A stretch of DNA of 23,666 bases from a virus. This document shows positions 14,259 through 20,688 of the stretch, in pieces (the first letter of the stretch is position 1; each line of letters starts with the position of its first letter). The translations under genes were made by a program, and so were the position numbers. Under the pieces are notes generated by a model. The model saw only the letters and a program-made list of their open reading frames with translations, made no database searches and was not told where the DNA came from. Location of the stretch: positions 1 to 23,666 of IMG/VR virus record IMGVR_UViG_3300044858_002743. The stretch is one strand, 5' to 3'.

Positions 14259-14262
14259 GTAA

Positions 14263-14481
14263 ATGACAACAGATTTCGAAATCGCTTTTGCGATTAAACA
14301 ATTATTTGATGAAATGCTTGATGATTGTTATCCCGTGTATGAAATGGGTAACGCTGTTTTTTATCCGTCCCAAATTCTAAAAGATTGCGACCCTATTGCA
14401 TACAATGAGGCACTTTTAGATTTCGAGGATAATTACTTAAAAGATAATGCAGACGATTTGGAAAGGCTAATGAATGAATGA
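14263..14481 (+). CDS. small acidic protein (72 aa)
   Basis: GGAGG ends about 8 bp before ATG. Acidic, helical (IAFAIKQLFDEMLDDCYPVY ... NADDLERLMNE). Its end overlaps the next gene by 8 bp. Unknown function. Confidence 0.65.
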   Translation: MTTDFEIAFAIKQLFDEMLDDCYPVYEMGNAVFYPSQILKDCDPIAYNEALLDFEDNYLKDNADDLERLMNE

Positions 14482-14572
14482 CTTTTTTGGATTTGAGAAA
14501 GCGATTGAAATCGATCATCTTACAGATGAGCAAATCTTAAAGCTTGAAGAAATTTTTAAGGATTTCGAATAA
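14474..14572 (+). CDS. 32-residue acidic peptide
   Basis: Starts 8 bp inside the upstream gene: MNDFFGFEKAIEIDHLTDEQ then ILKLEEIFKDFE. Short amphipathic helix. Closes the P3 operon. Small, so moderate confidence. Confidence 0.5.
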   Translation: MNDFFGFEKAIEIDHLTDEQILKLEEIFKDFE

Positions 14573-14577
14573 GCAAC

Positions 14578-14677
14578 GGCGTGTCGACTTGACAAAAGTT
14601 GATGCGCCCGCAAAAGAGCGGGGTTATCCACAGGGTTACGGGGGTTATCCACAACCCCTGGAATTTTCCGACACGCC
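14578..14677 (+). repeat. intergenic hairpin element B with two DnaA boxes
   Basis: Bracketed by a 9-bp inverted repeat GGCGTGTCG (14578-14586) / CGACACGCC (14669-14677). Inside are CCCGC..GCGGG, direct TTATCCACA copies at 14624-14632 and 14645-14653 (21 bp apart), TTACG at 14636-14640, and CCCTGGAATTTT from 14656. Confidence 0.78.
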
Positions 14678-14685
14678 CGAGATTT

Positions 14686-14771
14686 TGTGATTTTTATCAC
14701 ATGACTTGAGCGTCTCATTATTTGGAATTACTGGCTAGTAATTATCTTTTGTCAGTGCTATCCGCTATAAT
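14686..14771 (+). promoter_or_regulatory. P4: CRP-type site plus TGTCAG promoter
   Basis: Exact TGTGA-TTTTTA-TCACA at 14686-14701. TTGTCA 14749-14754, 11 bp, perfect TATAAT 14766-14771. Offset 63 bp. A 20-bp block at 14722-14741 repeats that of P3. Confidence 0.78.
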
Positions 14772-14802
14772 TGCTACTATCAACAACGAAAGGCGGACTC
14801 AA

Positions 14803-15012
14803 ATGTCAGCAAATGTCTATACAATCGAAAGCCTACTTGTAGGAAAAACCTATCACTCAAAATCATTAAAGGGTGAAATTATCTCAGCCGAATTAGATAA
14901 CTCAGTTTGGTATGCAGATTGCGATACTTATAAAGTGCAGGTTCGTCCTCATTACTCAGCACCGCTAAATCTCAAAGATACTTATCGTTACTTGGCGGTA
15001 AAAACCTCATAA
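14803..15012 (+). CDS. small beta-rich protein (69 aa)
   Basis: ATG 14803 with CAACGAAAGGCGG upstream; an in-frame ATG at 14722 precedes the promoter and is rejected. MSANVYTIESLLVGKTYHSK with strands continuing through VWYADCDTYKVQVRPHYS, suggesting a small barrel fold. Unknown function. Single-gene transcript followed by ~120 bp of spacer with P5. Confidence 0.68.
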   Translation: MSANVYTIESLLVGKTYHSKSLKGEIISAELDNSVWYADCDTYKVQVRPHYSAPLNLKDTYRYLAVKTS

Positions 15013-15083
15013 ATAAATAATCGAAACAGGGGCAGTTTAGAGGGAGTCCTCGCCCAATGTCGTAAGTAAGAACCCTCAAAAAT

Positions 15084-15106
15084 TTGTCAGTGCTACCTGA
15101 TACAAT
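15084..15106 (+). promoter_or_regulatory. P5: TGTCAG promoter
   Basis: TTGTCA 15084-15089, 11 bp, TACAAT 15101-15106 with extended -10 TGA. No CRP-type site is found 30-70 bp upstream. Feeds the Cys-rich gene pair at 15136. Confidence 0.7.
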
Positions 15107-15135
15107 AACTAAATAAACACACGAAAGGAAAACTA

Positions 15136-15306
15136 ATGTTAGATACAAAATACATTGATGAAAACGAATTTTATTTCATCAAAGACGAACAGAGATTTTG
15201 TTGTGATGAGTCACAATTTAAGTATGTCTGCAAGGCTCATGGCGAGGCTATGGGTTGCTACTATTGCGAATTCGATTACTCAAAAGATTGCGAGTGTGAA
15301 GGATAA
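15136..15306 (+). CDS. Cys-rich putative zinc-binding micro-protein (56 aa)
   Basis: ACGAAAGG before ATG. Seven Cys: FCCDES (22-23), VCKAHG (32), CYYCEF (41, 44), DCECEG (52, 54). The spacing suggests one or two zinc knuckles. TAATG overlap with the next gene, also Cys-rich. Role unknown. Confidence 0.65.
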   Translation: MLDTKYIDENEFYFIKDEQRFCCDESQFKYVCKAHGEAMGCYYCEFDYSKDCECEG

Positions 15307-15449
15307 TGATTAACTCAGTATTAGCAATAGATTGCCAAGATTGCCACGGACACGGAGTAATTTTTTTTGGTGATGATAATGATTTCGATTGCGAACCTTG
15401 CGATTGCGTAGATGACGGCTCACTATTTTGGAACGGAGAAAATAACTAA
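15306..15449 (+). CDS. DnaJ-like CxxC micro-protein (47 aa)
   Basis: DCQDCHGHGVIFF at residues 9-21 is a DnaJ-type zinc half-site (CxxCxGxG), followed by CEPCDC at 29-34 that could complete the zinc site. Coupled TAATG at both ends. DnaJ zinc-finger relationship is by motif only. Confidence 0.65.
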   Translation: MINSVLAIDCQDCHGHGVIFFGDDNDFDCEPCDCVDDGSLFWNGENN

Positions 15450-15652
15450 TGTATAAATTAACTTGTGCTTATGACGGACACGCTCCTCATTGGTCAGCAG
15501 AATACGAAACCGAATTTGGTGCGTGGGAAAACTTTTTCTTATTCACCGATTGGGGATTTGCTAACGAATACTCAACTGTAAATATTTACACGCCAACAGG
15601 CAAATGCTATACAAAAGTTTTCTATCGTAGTGGAATGGTGGCAGTAAAATGA
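15449..15652 (+). CDS. small aromatic-rich protein (67 aa)
   Basis: Coupled start (TAATG). YKLTCAYDGHAPHWSAEYET, then GAWENFFLFTDWGFANEYST; beta-rich with many Trp/Phe/Tyr. Overlaps the next gene by 4 bp. Unknown function. Confidence 0.65.
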   Translation: MYKLTCAYDGHAPHWSAEYETEFGAWENFFLFTDWGFANEYSTVNIYTPTGKCYTKVFYRSGMVAVK

Positions 15653-15840
15653 TGACACGAAAAGATTATGTCGCGGTTGCAGAAATTCTAAAGTATGCAA
15701 GCGATAAGGCGCACCCAGCGTTATTTTCTAAAATAGTTAATGACTTTGCGGAGATGTTCGCAAAAGATAATGACCGATTTGATGTAAAACGATTTCACGA
15801 AGCGAGTGGGTATCATGTCCCAAAATTCACTTCGAGATAA
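15649..15840 (+). CDS. small phage protein, MTRKDYV family (63 aa)
   Basis: Begins MMTRKDYVAVAEILKYASDK and continues IVNDFAEMFAKDNDRFDVKR, FHEASGY. By memory this pattern recurs in many actinobacterial phages as a small helical protein of unknown function. Coupled by a 4-bp overlap. Confidence 0.7.
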   Translation: MMTRKDYVAVAEILKYASDKAHPALFSKIVNDFAEMFAKDNDRFDVKRFHEASGYHVPKFTSR

Positions 15841-15946
15841 AGTAAAACGAATTCAGGAATTGCGTCGCAGTAATGCGGCGCAACCTGTTCGCAATAAGAA
15901 AAAATATTTTCGAAAGATCAAACATAAAAATAAATATGCAGAGTGA
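15815..15946 (+). CDS. small basic protein (43 aa)
   Basis: ATG 15815 lies 26 bp inside the upstream gene and is preceded by GAGTGGG. MSQNSLRDKVKRIQELRRSN, then a Lys/Arg-rich tail (NKKKYFRKIKHKNK). Net charge is strongly positive, so nucleic-acid contact is possible. Last gene of the P5 operon. Confidence 0.55.
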   Translation: MSQNSLRDKVKRIQELRRSNAAQPVRNKKKYFRKIKHKNKYAE

Positions 15947-16022
15947 TGCATAGCTATGCAGGCCCGCAATACTGCGGGGTTATCCACAGGGTTACGGGAG
16001 TTATCCACAACCCCTGGAATTT
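15947..16022 (+). repeat. intergenic hairpin element C with two DnaA boxes
   Basis: Palindromes TGCATAGCTATGCA (15947-15960) and CCCGCA-ATAC-TGCGGG (15963-15978), direct TTATCCACA at 15980-15988 and 16001-16009 (21 bp apart), TTACG at 15992-15996, CCCTGGAATTTT from 16012. Confidence 0.8.
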
Positions 16023-16097
16023 TGTGAGATTAATCACAAAATAAATTAGATAAAGCTTAGGCGTGTTGCACAATTTGTCAGTGGCCTAGTGTACAAT
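16023..16097 (+). promoter_or_regulatory. P6: CRP-type site plus TGTCAG promoter
   Basis: Exact TGTGA-GATTAA-TCACA at 16023-16038, directly after the hairpin element. TTGTCA 16075-16080, 11 bp, TACAAT 16092-16097. Offset 52 bp. Confidence 0.78.
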
Positions 16098-16126
16098 ACT
16101 CTTATACCAACAACGAAAGGCAAAAA

Positions 16127-16330
16127 ATGATAGTAGAACACAATCTAAAGTTTGTAACAGAGTTTGCAGACAATCATCCAGTAACTCAACAGGTCATGGC
16201 ACTTGATGAAAATACTCGTATCTTTATGCTAGAGTCTATGCTAAAAGATTTAGTAGCACCACGCCTACAACCAATTCTTGATGAAATAAATGCTAATGGC
16301 TCTTACGCAATACTAAAGGTGGCAGAATAA
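16127..16330 (+). CDS. small helical protein (67 aa)
   Basis: CAACGAAAGG before ATG. MIVEHNLKFVTEFADNHPVT, then a helix (MLESMLKDLVAPRLQPILDE). TAATG overlap with the next gene. Unknown function. Confidence 0.68.
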   Translation: MIVEHNLKFVTEFADNHPVTQQVMALDENTRIFMLESMLKDLVAPRLQPILDEINANGSYAILKVAE

Positions 16331-16590
16331 TGGGATACAATACAGCATTAGATTTATCTGAGGAATTAGATTTAGAAGTAGCATTAGGCTATCACTTACA
16401 GGGTAATCATTACCCACCCGTTCCACTTTCTATGGTGCCAGTATGTATCGAGGCAATTGACTTTGCTCATGATGACATGTGGGATGAAACTATTGAAATG
16501 CCTGATGGGATTACTTACAAGGGGCAGACATGTGCGCCAGTGTGGGCGATCATCGAGGCTCACCACTTACACGCTTGGCTACCTGAGTGA
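16330..16590 (+). CDS. conserved-looking phage protein (86 aa)
   Basis: MGYNTALDLSEELDLEVALG, HLQGNHYPPVP, then GITYKGQTCAPVWAIIEAHH. By memory this arrangement (NHYPP..., then APVWA...) recurs in small actinophage proteins of unknown function. Coupled start. Its TGA stop falls inside the P7 palindrome. Confidence 0.7.
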   Translation: MGYNTALDLSEELDLEVALGYHLQGNHYPPVPLSMVPVCIEAIDFAHDDMWDETIEMPDGITYKGQTCAPVWAIIEAHHLHAWLPE

Positions 16591-16661
16591 CTAAGGTCAC
16601 ACAATAACTTTCTCAAATAATGAGATAGGGCTAGACTAATGTCAGACCCCAATGCTATAAT
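16586..16661 (+). promoter_or_regulatory. P7: one-mismatch CRP-type site plus TGTCAG promoter
   Basis: AGTGA-CTAAGG-TCACA at 16586-16601 (one mismatch; the GTGA-N6-TCAC core is intact). ATGTCA 16639-16644, 11 bp, TATAAT 16656-16661 with TGC. Offset 53 bp. Confidence 0.68.
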
Positions 16662-16691
16662 TACCAACCTAACAAAGAAAAGAGGCAATAA

Positions 16692-16874
16692 ATGACAATC
16701 AACGACAAGTTGTATCAGGTAGGCGATTTATTCACTACCCTTAAGTCAAAGAAAACAGGTGTGATTAAAGAAATCCACCCACAAACATCTGGCTCGGTGC
16801 GTGTGCTACTAGAAATGCCCAACAAGGAAACTCGTTGGACTTCAGTATCCGCTCAAACACTACTAGGCGTTTAA
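16692..16874 (+). CDS. small barrel-like protein (60 aa)
   Basis: MTINDKLYQVGDLFTTLKSK, KTGVIKEIHPQTSGSVRVLL: short alternating strands of the SH3/KOW type, which often bind nucleic acid or protein. Single-gene transcript. Fold is inferred. Confidence 0.68.
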   Translation: MTINDKLYQVGDLFTTLKSKKTGVIKEIHPQTSGSVRVLLEMPNKETRWTSVSAQTLLGV

Positions 16875-16897
16875 TTTAATGGGAGGGGGGTCGCAGA

Positions 16898-16920
16898 AAT
16901 GTCAGACCCCCCTGCTATAA
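16898..16920 (+). promoter_or_regulatory. P8: TGTCAG promoter
   Basis: ATGTCA 16898-16903, 11 bp, perfect TATAAT 16915-16920 with TGC. No CRP-type site 30-70 bp upstream; a G-run (16881-16889) lies just before it. Confidence 0.72.
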
Positions 16921-16960
16921 TTACTTAATCAAACCAACCAACAACGAAAGAAGGAAACAA

Positions 16961-17383
16961 ATGGCTAGAGGAAAAGCAATCAGCGTTAAAATCGCAACAC
17001 CAAAGGTAATCAAGGCACTAGAAACTGCACTAGCAAAACTAGAGTCAGATTATTCATCACAAGAAGCAAACGAAGCAAAGTATGAGAAGGCAAGACAAAA
17101 GTGGCAGAAGGAACTTAGTGACTATGCCGTTGCCAACATCAAGAAGGCAGAAAACTTCCGTACATCTTATCGCTCATGGAACAATACACTAAACATTGAC
17201 TATGACTTAACAGTTGCAGAAAAGGACTTGCCTAAAGAGCCTCAGCGTGACTTTGTTGTTATGCACCAGCATACATACAATGACCAAAAAGAGGAAATGC
17301 TTAACGCAATTCGTATTCTCAAGATGACAGATGAGGAAACAGTTTCCACATCAACTTATCAAGCGGTTGCTCGTTATCTGTAA
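16961..17383 (+). CDS. coiled-coil protein of unknown function (140 aa)
   Basis: ATG with CAACGAAAGAAGG upstream. Residues ~15-70 are a charged coiled coil (KALETALAKLESDYSSQEAN, EKARQKWQKELSDYAVANIK). The C-terminal part is less helical, containing QRDFVVMHQHTYNDQ, then ILKMTDEETVSTSTYQAVAR. No known domain. Likely made in quantity given its perfect -10 and strong ribosome site. Confidence 0.75.
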   Translation: MARGKAISVKIATPKVIKALETALAKLESDYSSQEANEAKYEKARQKWQKELSDYAVANIKKAENFRTSYRSWNNTLNIDYDLTVAEKDLPKEPQRDFVVMHQHTYNDQKEEMLNAIRILKMTDEETVSTSTYQAVARYL

Positions 17384-17454
17384 ATAATCCAACGACCTGA
17401 GTATGTCGCCAAACTGCTCTCCCTTTAGGGACAACTACTAACAAAGGCAACAAA

Positions 17455-17709
17455 ATGAAAAATCGTTTCAGAGTAGAAATCTATGATGCAAACAAAGCAA
17501 ATGATGTAACAATTTATTCAGAGCAAGGCGTAGATAAAGAATACTTAACTGAGTTAGCATTCTCTAATAGACGTAATTTCTTAGGGGATGTTCGTGCTTA
17601 TGTCTATGATACATTGAAGAAGACTAAGACTACTGCTCTTTATCTCCCGTCCGAAGTTATTAACTTCAATCGCAAAAACCAATTGACTAGGGAAGAGTTA
17701 GGTCTGTAA
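17455..17709 (+). CDS. small protein of unknown function (84 aa)
   Basis: ACAAAGG upstream of ATG. Strands at the start (RFRVEIYDANKANDVTIYSE), then a helix LTELAFSNRRNFLGDVRAYV. The 71-bp gap before it has no WTGTCA promoter, so it is probably transcribed with the 140-aa gene. Confidence 0.7.
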   Translation: MKNRFRVEIYDANKANDVTIYSEQGVDKEYLTELAFSNRRNFLGDVRAYVYDTLKKTKTTALYLPSEVINFNRKNQLTREELGL

Positions 17710-17724
17710 AGATCTAGCACCAGT

Positions 17725-17799
17725 TGCATATGCAGCTGGCCCGCAAAGCTAAGGGGTTATCCACAGGCTTACGACTACTTGTGGATAACCCTGGAATTT
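17725..17799 (+). repeat. intergenic hairpin element D, inverted DnaA boxes
   Basis: Palindrome TGCATATGCA (17725-17734), CCCGCAAAGCTAAGGGG, then a perfect 12-bp inverted repeat GGGTTATCCACA (17754-17765) / TGTGGATAACCC (17780-17791) around TTACG (17769-17773), followed by CCCTGGAATTT. Boxes are head-to-head here, unlike B and C. Confidence 0.8.
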
Positions 17800-17875
17800 T
17801 GTGAGATTAATCACATGGATCAATTCGGACATATTGTAACTAATCATAGACAATGTCAGTGGGGTCTGTTATACT
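17800..17875 (+). promoter_or_regulatory. P9: CRP-type site plus TGTCAG promoter
   Basis: Exact TGTGA-GATTAA-TCACA at 17800-17815. ATGTCA 17853-17858, 11 bp, TATACT 17870-17875 with TGT. Offset 53 bp. CAATTCGGACATA at 17821-17833 recurs at 23230-23242. Confidence 0.78.
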
Positions 17876-17906
17876 TACAACTAATCAAACAAACGAAAGG
17901 TAAAAA

Positions 17907-18914
17907 ATGGCTCATAATCTAGAAATGGAAAATGGCGAAGTTGCATTCGCACTTCGTGGCGCACCTGCATGGCACAACCTTGCAAATCGCATCTTTACAC
18001 AAGATGAAGATGTTACAACTCAAATGATGTTAGATGAGGCAAAACTTTCCAACTGGAATGTTCGCTTGTCTCCACTAACTGACCATATCTCAGATACATG
18101 GAATGATGTATCTAATGCTCAATTAGTTATTCGTGACAACCCATTCAACAATGGCACTGATGTGCTTGCAACTGTTGGAAAGCGTTACAAGCCTGTACAG
18201 AATGAGGAACTATTCGCATTCGCTGATGCAATTCATGATGCTAATGCTGATTGCCGTTGGGAATCTGCTGGCTCACTTCGTAGCGGTAAGGTTGTATTCG
18301 GTACAGTGGATATTCCTCGCACAATGGTGCTTGACCCACAAGGCGCAAATGATGCAACTAAGTTGTATCTAATTGTTTGGACATCTCATGACGGGTCAGT
18401 TGCTGTTCAGGCTGCTGTTACTCCTGTTCGTGTTGTATGCCAAAACACTCTTAACCTTGCAATGAAGAATGCTAAGCAATCTTTCAAGATTCGCCACACG
18501 CAATCTGTTGAAGGTCGCATCCAAGTTGCTCGTGAAACTCTTGGGCTTGCTCTTGGTTACTTTGATGAATTCGAGAAAGAGGCTCAGGCTCTTTATTCTC
18601 AATCAATCACTGATGCTGAATTCTCAAAGTTGATTCAGACAATTTATCCTAAGCCAGATAAGGATGCCGCTAAAGTTGCATTGACTAAGTGGGAAAACAA
18701 AGTCGTGCTCCTTGATGAGTTGTATCATAACTCACCAACCAATGCTAATATCAAGGGAACAAAGTGGGGTGCATTTAATGCACTTACTGAACGCCTTGAT
18801 TACTATCGTTCAGGTCGTGGAAATTCTGAAACACTTATGGCGGGTGCATCAGGCTTTGACCCAATTCTAACCGCAGAAAAAAATAAAATTAAAAAATTAG
18901 TTTCTGCGTTCTAA
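17907..18914 (+). CDS. DUF932 / phage-plasmid-like protein (335 aa)
   Basis: Full-length member of the DUF932 (phage/plasmid-like protein, TIGR03299) family, function unknown. Characteristic features: the opening HNLEMENGEVAFALRGAPAW then H, NWNVRLSPL, LATVGKRYKPVQNEE and VVFGTVDIPRTMVLD, and the central VTPVRVVCQNTLNLAMKNA followed by a helical C-terminal region. It is by far the largest gene of the small-gene region and has its own CRP-type promoter. Codon use looks richer in CGT/GCA than neighbours, hinting at high expression. Confidence 0.85.
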   Translation: MAHNLEMENGEVAFALRGAPAWHNLANRIFTQDEDVTTQMMLDEAKLSNWNVRLSPLTDHISDTWNDVSNAQLVIRDNPFNNGTDVLATVGKRYKPVQNEELFAFADAIHDANADCRWESAGSLRSGKVVFGTVDIPRTMVLDPQGANDATKLYLIVWTSHDGSVAVQAAVTPVRVVCQNTLNLAMKNAKQSFKIRHTQSVEGRIQVARETLGLALGYFDEFEKEAQALYSQSITDAEFSKLIQTIYPKPDKDAAKVALTKWENKVVLLDELYHNSPTNANIKGTKWGAFNALTERLDYYRSGRGNSETLMAGASGFDPILTAEKNKIKKLVSAF

Positions 18915-18962
18915 ATAAATAAATTCCTGAGCATGAATAAAAACTGCTCACAATTTTTTCCA

Positions 18963-19039
18963 GGTCCATTAGCTCAGTTGGTTAGAGCGCTACCCTGTCA
19001 CGGTAGAGGTCGACGGTTCAAGTCCGTTATGGATCGCCA
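18963..19039 (+). tRNA. tRNA-Asp(GUC)
   Basis: Acceptor GGTCCAT/ATGGATC, D-arm GCTC-AGTTGGTTA-GAGC, anticodon stem CTACC/GGTAG with loop CTGTCAC (anticodon GTC), T-arm GACGG-TTCAAGT-CCGTT, discriminator G and encoded CCA. Lies between DUF932 and element E, probably on the DUF932 transcript. The overlapping plus-strand frame is not coding. Confidence 0.96.
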
Positions 19040-19040
19040 A

Positions 19041-19103
19041 GCGCCCTCAAAGCTAAGGGGCCAAAAAATGTGTTACGACTCACATAAAAATCCCCTGGAA
19101 ATC
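19041..19103 (+). repeat. intergenic hairpin element E (no DnaA box)
   Basis: AAAGCTAAGGGG, ATGTG-TTACGACT-CACAT, then CCCTGGAAAT. GGGG at 19057, TTACG at 19073 and CCCTGG at 19093 keep the 16 and 20 bp spacing of the other copies, but the arms are not TTATCCACA. Confidence 0.68.
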
Positions 19104-19133
19104 CTTGATAATGTCAGTCGGATCCTGTATAAT
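19069..19133 (+). promoter_or_regulatory. P10: near CRP-type site plus TGTCAG leaderless promoter
   Basis: TGTGT-TACGAC-TCACA at 19069-19084 (one mismatch). ATGTCA 19111-19116, 11 bp, perfect TATAAT 19128-19133. ATG 19141 lies 7 nt after the -10, so the mRNA is leaderless. Offset 42 bp. Confidence 0.65.
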
Positions 19134-19140
19134 TCTACTC

Positions 19141-19758
19141 ATGACCAACGAACTAGTATCAAGTAAATATACCTTTGTCTGCGACCCAGACGAATGCGAT
19201 TCATTAATAGAACTAACATCATCTGATGGATTTGGCTTTCCTTCAGGTGTGACAACGCTCACATGCCCATGCGGACGCAAGACCACATTATTGTCAGTGG
19301 AGCATGCTACAATTACACCAACAACAACGAAAGAGGATAAAATGGAAACAACAACAGACAATCACTACTTGACACGGGAATTTCTTGAGTCACGTTTAGT
19401 AGAAAATGAAACACGCATCAAGCAACTAGAAGAGCACATTCAGCGTGTGACACAACGTGATTACAATACTGCAAGCGTTCTAACACAGTTACGTGACAAC
19501 ATGAAGGTATTCACACTAGAGGGCCTTGATGACGACTCATTGACTGAGTTTCAAGCAGAAGAGATTGCAAGCATCTGTGGATTCGAACTAACACAGGAAT
19601 TTGAGTTAGAAGTTACAGTACAATACTCAGTTACAGTTAATGCTCGTGATGAAGAGTCTGCTATTAATGCAATTCATGAGACGGACTTTGACACAGTGTC
19701 ATATGATGAACCAATTACATATATGTCATCATCTATCGATTCAGTAGAGGTTAACTAA
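19141..19758 (+). CDS. Zn-ribbon leader protein fused in frame to a coiled-coil protein (205 aa)
   Basis: Leaderless ATG 19141 (MTNELVSSKYTFVCDPDECD). Residues 1-50 carry CDPDEC and CPCG, a four-Cys zinc ribbon. The same frame then runs without a stop through an internal promoter and ribosome site into a second protein starting at ATG 19342. The second part has a coiled coil (VENETRIKQLEEHIQRV) and a beta region (VTVQYSVTVNARDEES). The longer start at 19105 lies upstream of the -10 and is rejected. Whether the full 205-aa form accumulates is unknown. Confidence 0.7.
   Translation: MTNELVSSKYTFVCDPDECDSLIELTSSDGFGFPSGVTTLTCPCGRKTTLLSVEHATITPTTTKEDKMETTTDNHYLTREFLESRLVENETRIKQLEEHIQRVTQRDYNTASVLTQLRDNMKVFTLEGLDDDSLTEFQAEEIASICGFELTQEFELEVTVQYSVTVNARDEESAINAIHETDFDTVSYDEPITYMSSSIDSVEVN
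19248..19313 (+). promoter_or_regulatory. P11: CRP-type site plus TGTCAG promoter inside a gene
   Basis: Exact TGTGA-CAACGC-TCACA at 19248-19263 within the coding sequence of the Zn-ribbon. TTGTCA 19291-19296, 11 bp, TACAAT 19308-19313 with TGC. Offset 43 bp. Followed by CAACAACGAAAGAGG and ATG 19342. Confidence 0.75.
19342..19758 (+). CDS. internal-start product: coiled-coil protein (138 aa)
   Basis: Nested in the 19141 frame, with its own promoter P11 and ribosome site. Starts METTTDNHYLTREFLESRLV. Helical to about residue 60, then a region IASICGFELTQEFELEVTVQ of alternating strands. Ends with a TAATG overlap into the next gene. Probably the main product; function unknown. Confidence 0.7.
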   Translation: METTTDNHYLTREFLESRLVENETRIKQLEEHIQRVTQRDYNTASVLTQLRDNMKVFTLEGLDDDSLTEFQAEEIASICGFELTQEFELEVTVQYSVTVNARDEESAINAIHETDFDTVSYDEPITYMSSSIDSVEVN

Positions 19759-19961
19759 TGTACTTTGAACTCACCGCTCCTGATAGGCTCTCCATGGAGA
19801 GGGCCTATTGGGATGCACAAATCACAGGGCTCGACCCACAAGCAATGTCTCCATTGACATTCAACATTGGAACTGGTAGTATTGAGAAAGTAAGTAGACT
19901 TAGAGATAAGTATAACTTAACTGAATCTTATGTATCAGACTACGAAACCACAGGTTATTAA
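19758..19961 (+). CDS. small protein of unknown function (67 aa)
   Basis: Starts at ATG 19758 in the TAATG overlap, with GAGG upstream. MYFELTAPDRLSMERAYWDA, later SIEKVSRLRDKYNLTESYVS. No domain recognised. Confidence 0.65.
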   Translation: MYFELTAPDRLSMERAYWDAQITGLDPQAMSPLTFNIGTGSIEKVSRLRDKYNLTESYVSDYETTGY

Positions 19962-19970
19962 GGAGAGATT

Positions 19971-20117
19971 ATGTCAGACTATAAAGATGGCTGGGATGAC
20001 GGGTATAAGTTTGCTCGTGAAGAAATAATGGAGAAGTTATCAGAAATTGATATCAACGATATTGATTCTTGGATTCTTGACCGTCTTTCTGAGATGATCG
20101 AAGGCGGTTCTCTATGA
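19971..20117 (+). CDS. small acidic helical protein (48 aa)
   Basis: AAGGAGAG before ATG. MSDYKDGWDDGYKFAREEIM then DIDSWILDRLSEMIEGGSL. The DGWDDGYKFAREE phrase is typical of short phage helix proteins. ATGA overlap with the next gene. Confidence 0.65.
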   Translation: MSDYKDGWDDGYKFAREEIMEKLSEIDINDIDSWILDRLSEMIEGGSL

Positions 20118-20314
20118 GAGACAGAGAATTCATTCCTTGTGATGCATGTGGATCAGCAGATGCAATGTATTTAATTAAACTAGTAGAAGGTGAACTAGCT
20201 TTTTGCGGTCACCACTACAACAAAAACAAGGCAGGCCTAGACAAGGTCGCCTATGAAGTGATAGAATTAGACAAGAAAGAACCAGCACTACCTACTTTAG
20301 AAACGGCGGAATAA
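20114..20314 (+). CDS. DUF7455-like zinc-finger protein (66 aa)
   Basis: CDACGSADAMYLIKLVEGEL followed by FCGHHYNKN: a CxxC plus CxxH zinc site like the small actinobacterial DUF7455 family. The C-terminal tail is charged. Coupled start. Zinc binding is by family analogy; function unknown. This family is a fair pointer to an actinobacterial host. Confidence 0.75.
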   Translation: MRDREFIPCDACGSADAMYLIKLVEGELAFCGHHYNKNKAGLDKVAYEVIELDKKEPALPTLETAE

Positions 20315-20315
20315 A

Positions 20316-20681
20316 ATGGGAGACAGAGCAAACTTTGGTTTTAAAGACCAAAAGGGTGATACGGTATTTTTATACGGGCACTGGGCGGGACATGACATGC
20401 TAGCAAAACTAGCAAATGCTGTTCAGGCTGCAGAAACAAGATGGCAGGACCCATCATATGCAACACGTATTGCGATATCGCATTTAATTGGAGAAGACTG
20501 GAATCAAACATTATCGTGGGGTATCTATGTCAACCAATTGGGAGACAATGAGCACAAGGTACCTGTGATTAATTGGGCCAATCAAACGTTCACACTGTAT
20601 GAAGAGGACCTTGAAACAGTTGTATTTAGTTCATCATTAGCGGCATTTGTAGACAAATACAGTCGACTAGTTATGGTATAA
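20316..20681 (+). CDS. conserved phage protein, MGDRAN family (121 aa)
   Basis: Begins MGDRANFGFKDQKGDTVFLY then GHWAGHDM, a recurring phage/plasmid protein pattern of unknown function. A helical middle (LANAVQAAETRWQDPSYATR) is followed by LSWGIYVNQLGDNEHKVPVI. One base separates it from the upstream stop. Its end contains the -10 of the RNA candidate downstream. Confidence 0.75.
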   Translation: MGDRANFGFKDQKGDTVFLYGHWAGHDMLAKLANAVQAAETRWQDPSYATRIAISHLIGEDWNQTLSWGIYVNQLGDNEHKVPVINWANQTFTLYEEDLETVVFSSSLAAFVDKYSRLVMV

Positions 20682-20682
20682 T
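20677..20682 (+). promoter_or_regulatory. -10 of a promoter at the end of the MGDRAN gene
   Basis: Perfect TATAAT with extended -10 TGG, straddling the stop of the preceding gene. At the WTGTCA position (20660) there is only a weak match (CAGTCG). It would start RNA near 20689. Confidence 0.5.
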
Positions 20683-20688
20683 TAGACT

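Noticed and set aside
18963-19039. tRNA-Asp as a prophage attachment site
   Set aside because: No integrase or second copy of the tRNA 3' end is visible; the gene is complete with CCA and more likely a phage-borne tRNA.
18933-19166. Plus-strand 77-codon frame over tRNA-Asp
   Set aside because: It runs through a complete tRNA and the P10 promoter; no ribosome site.
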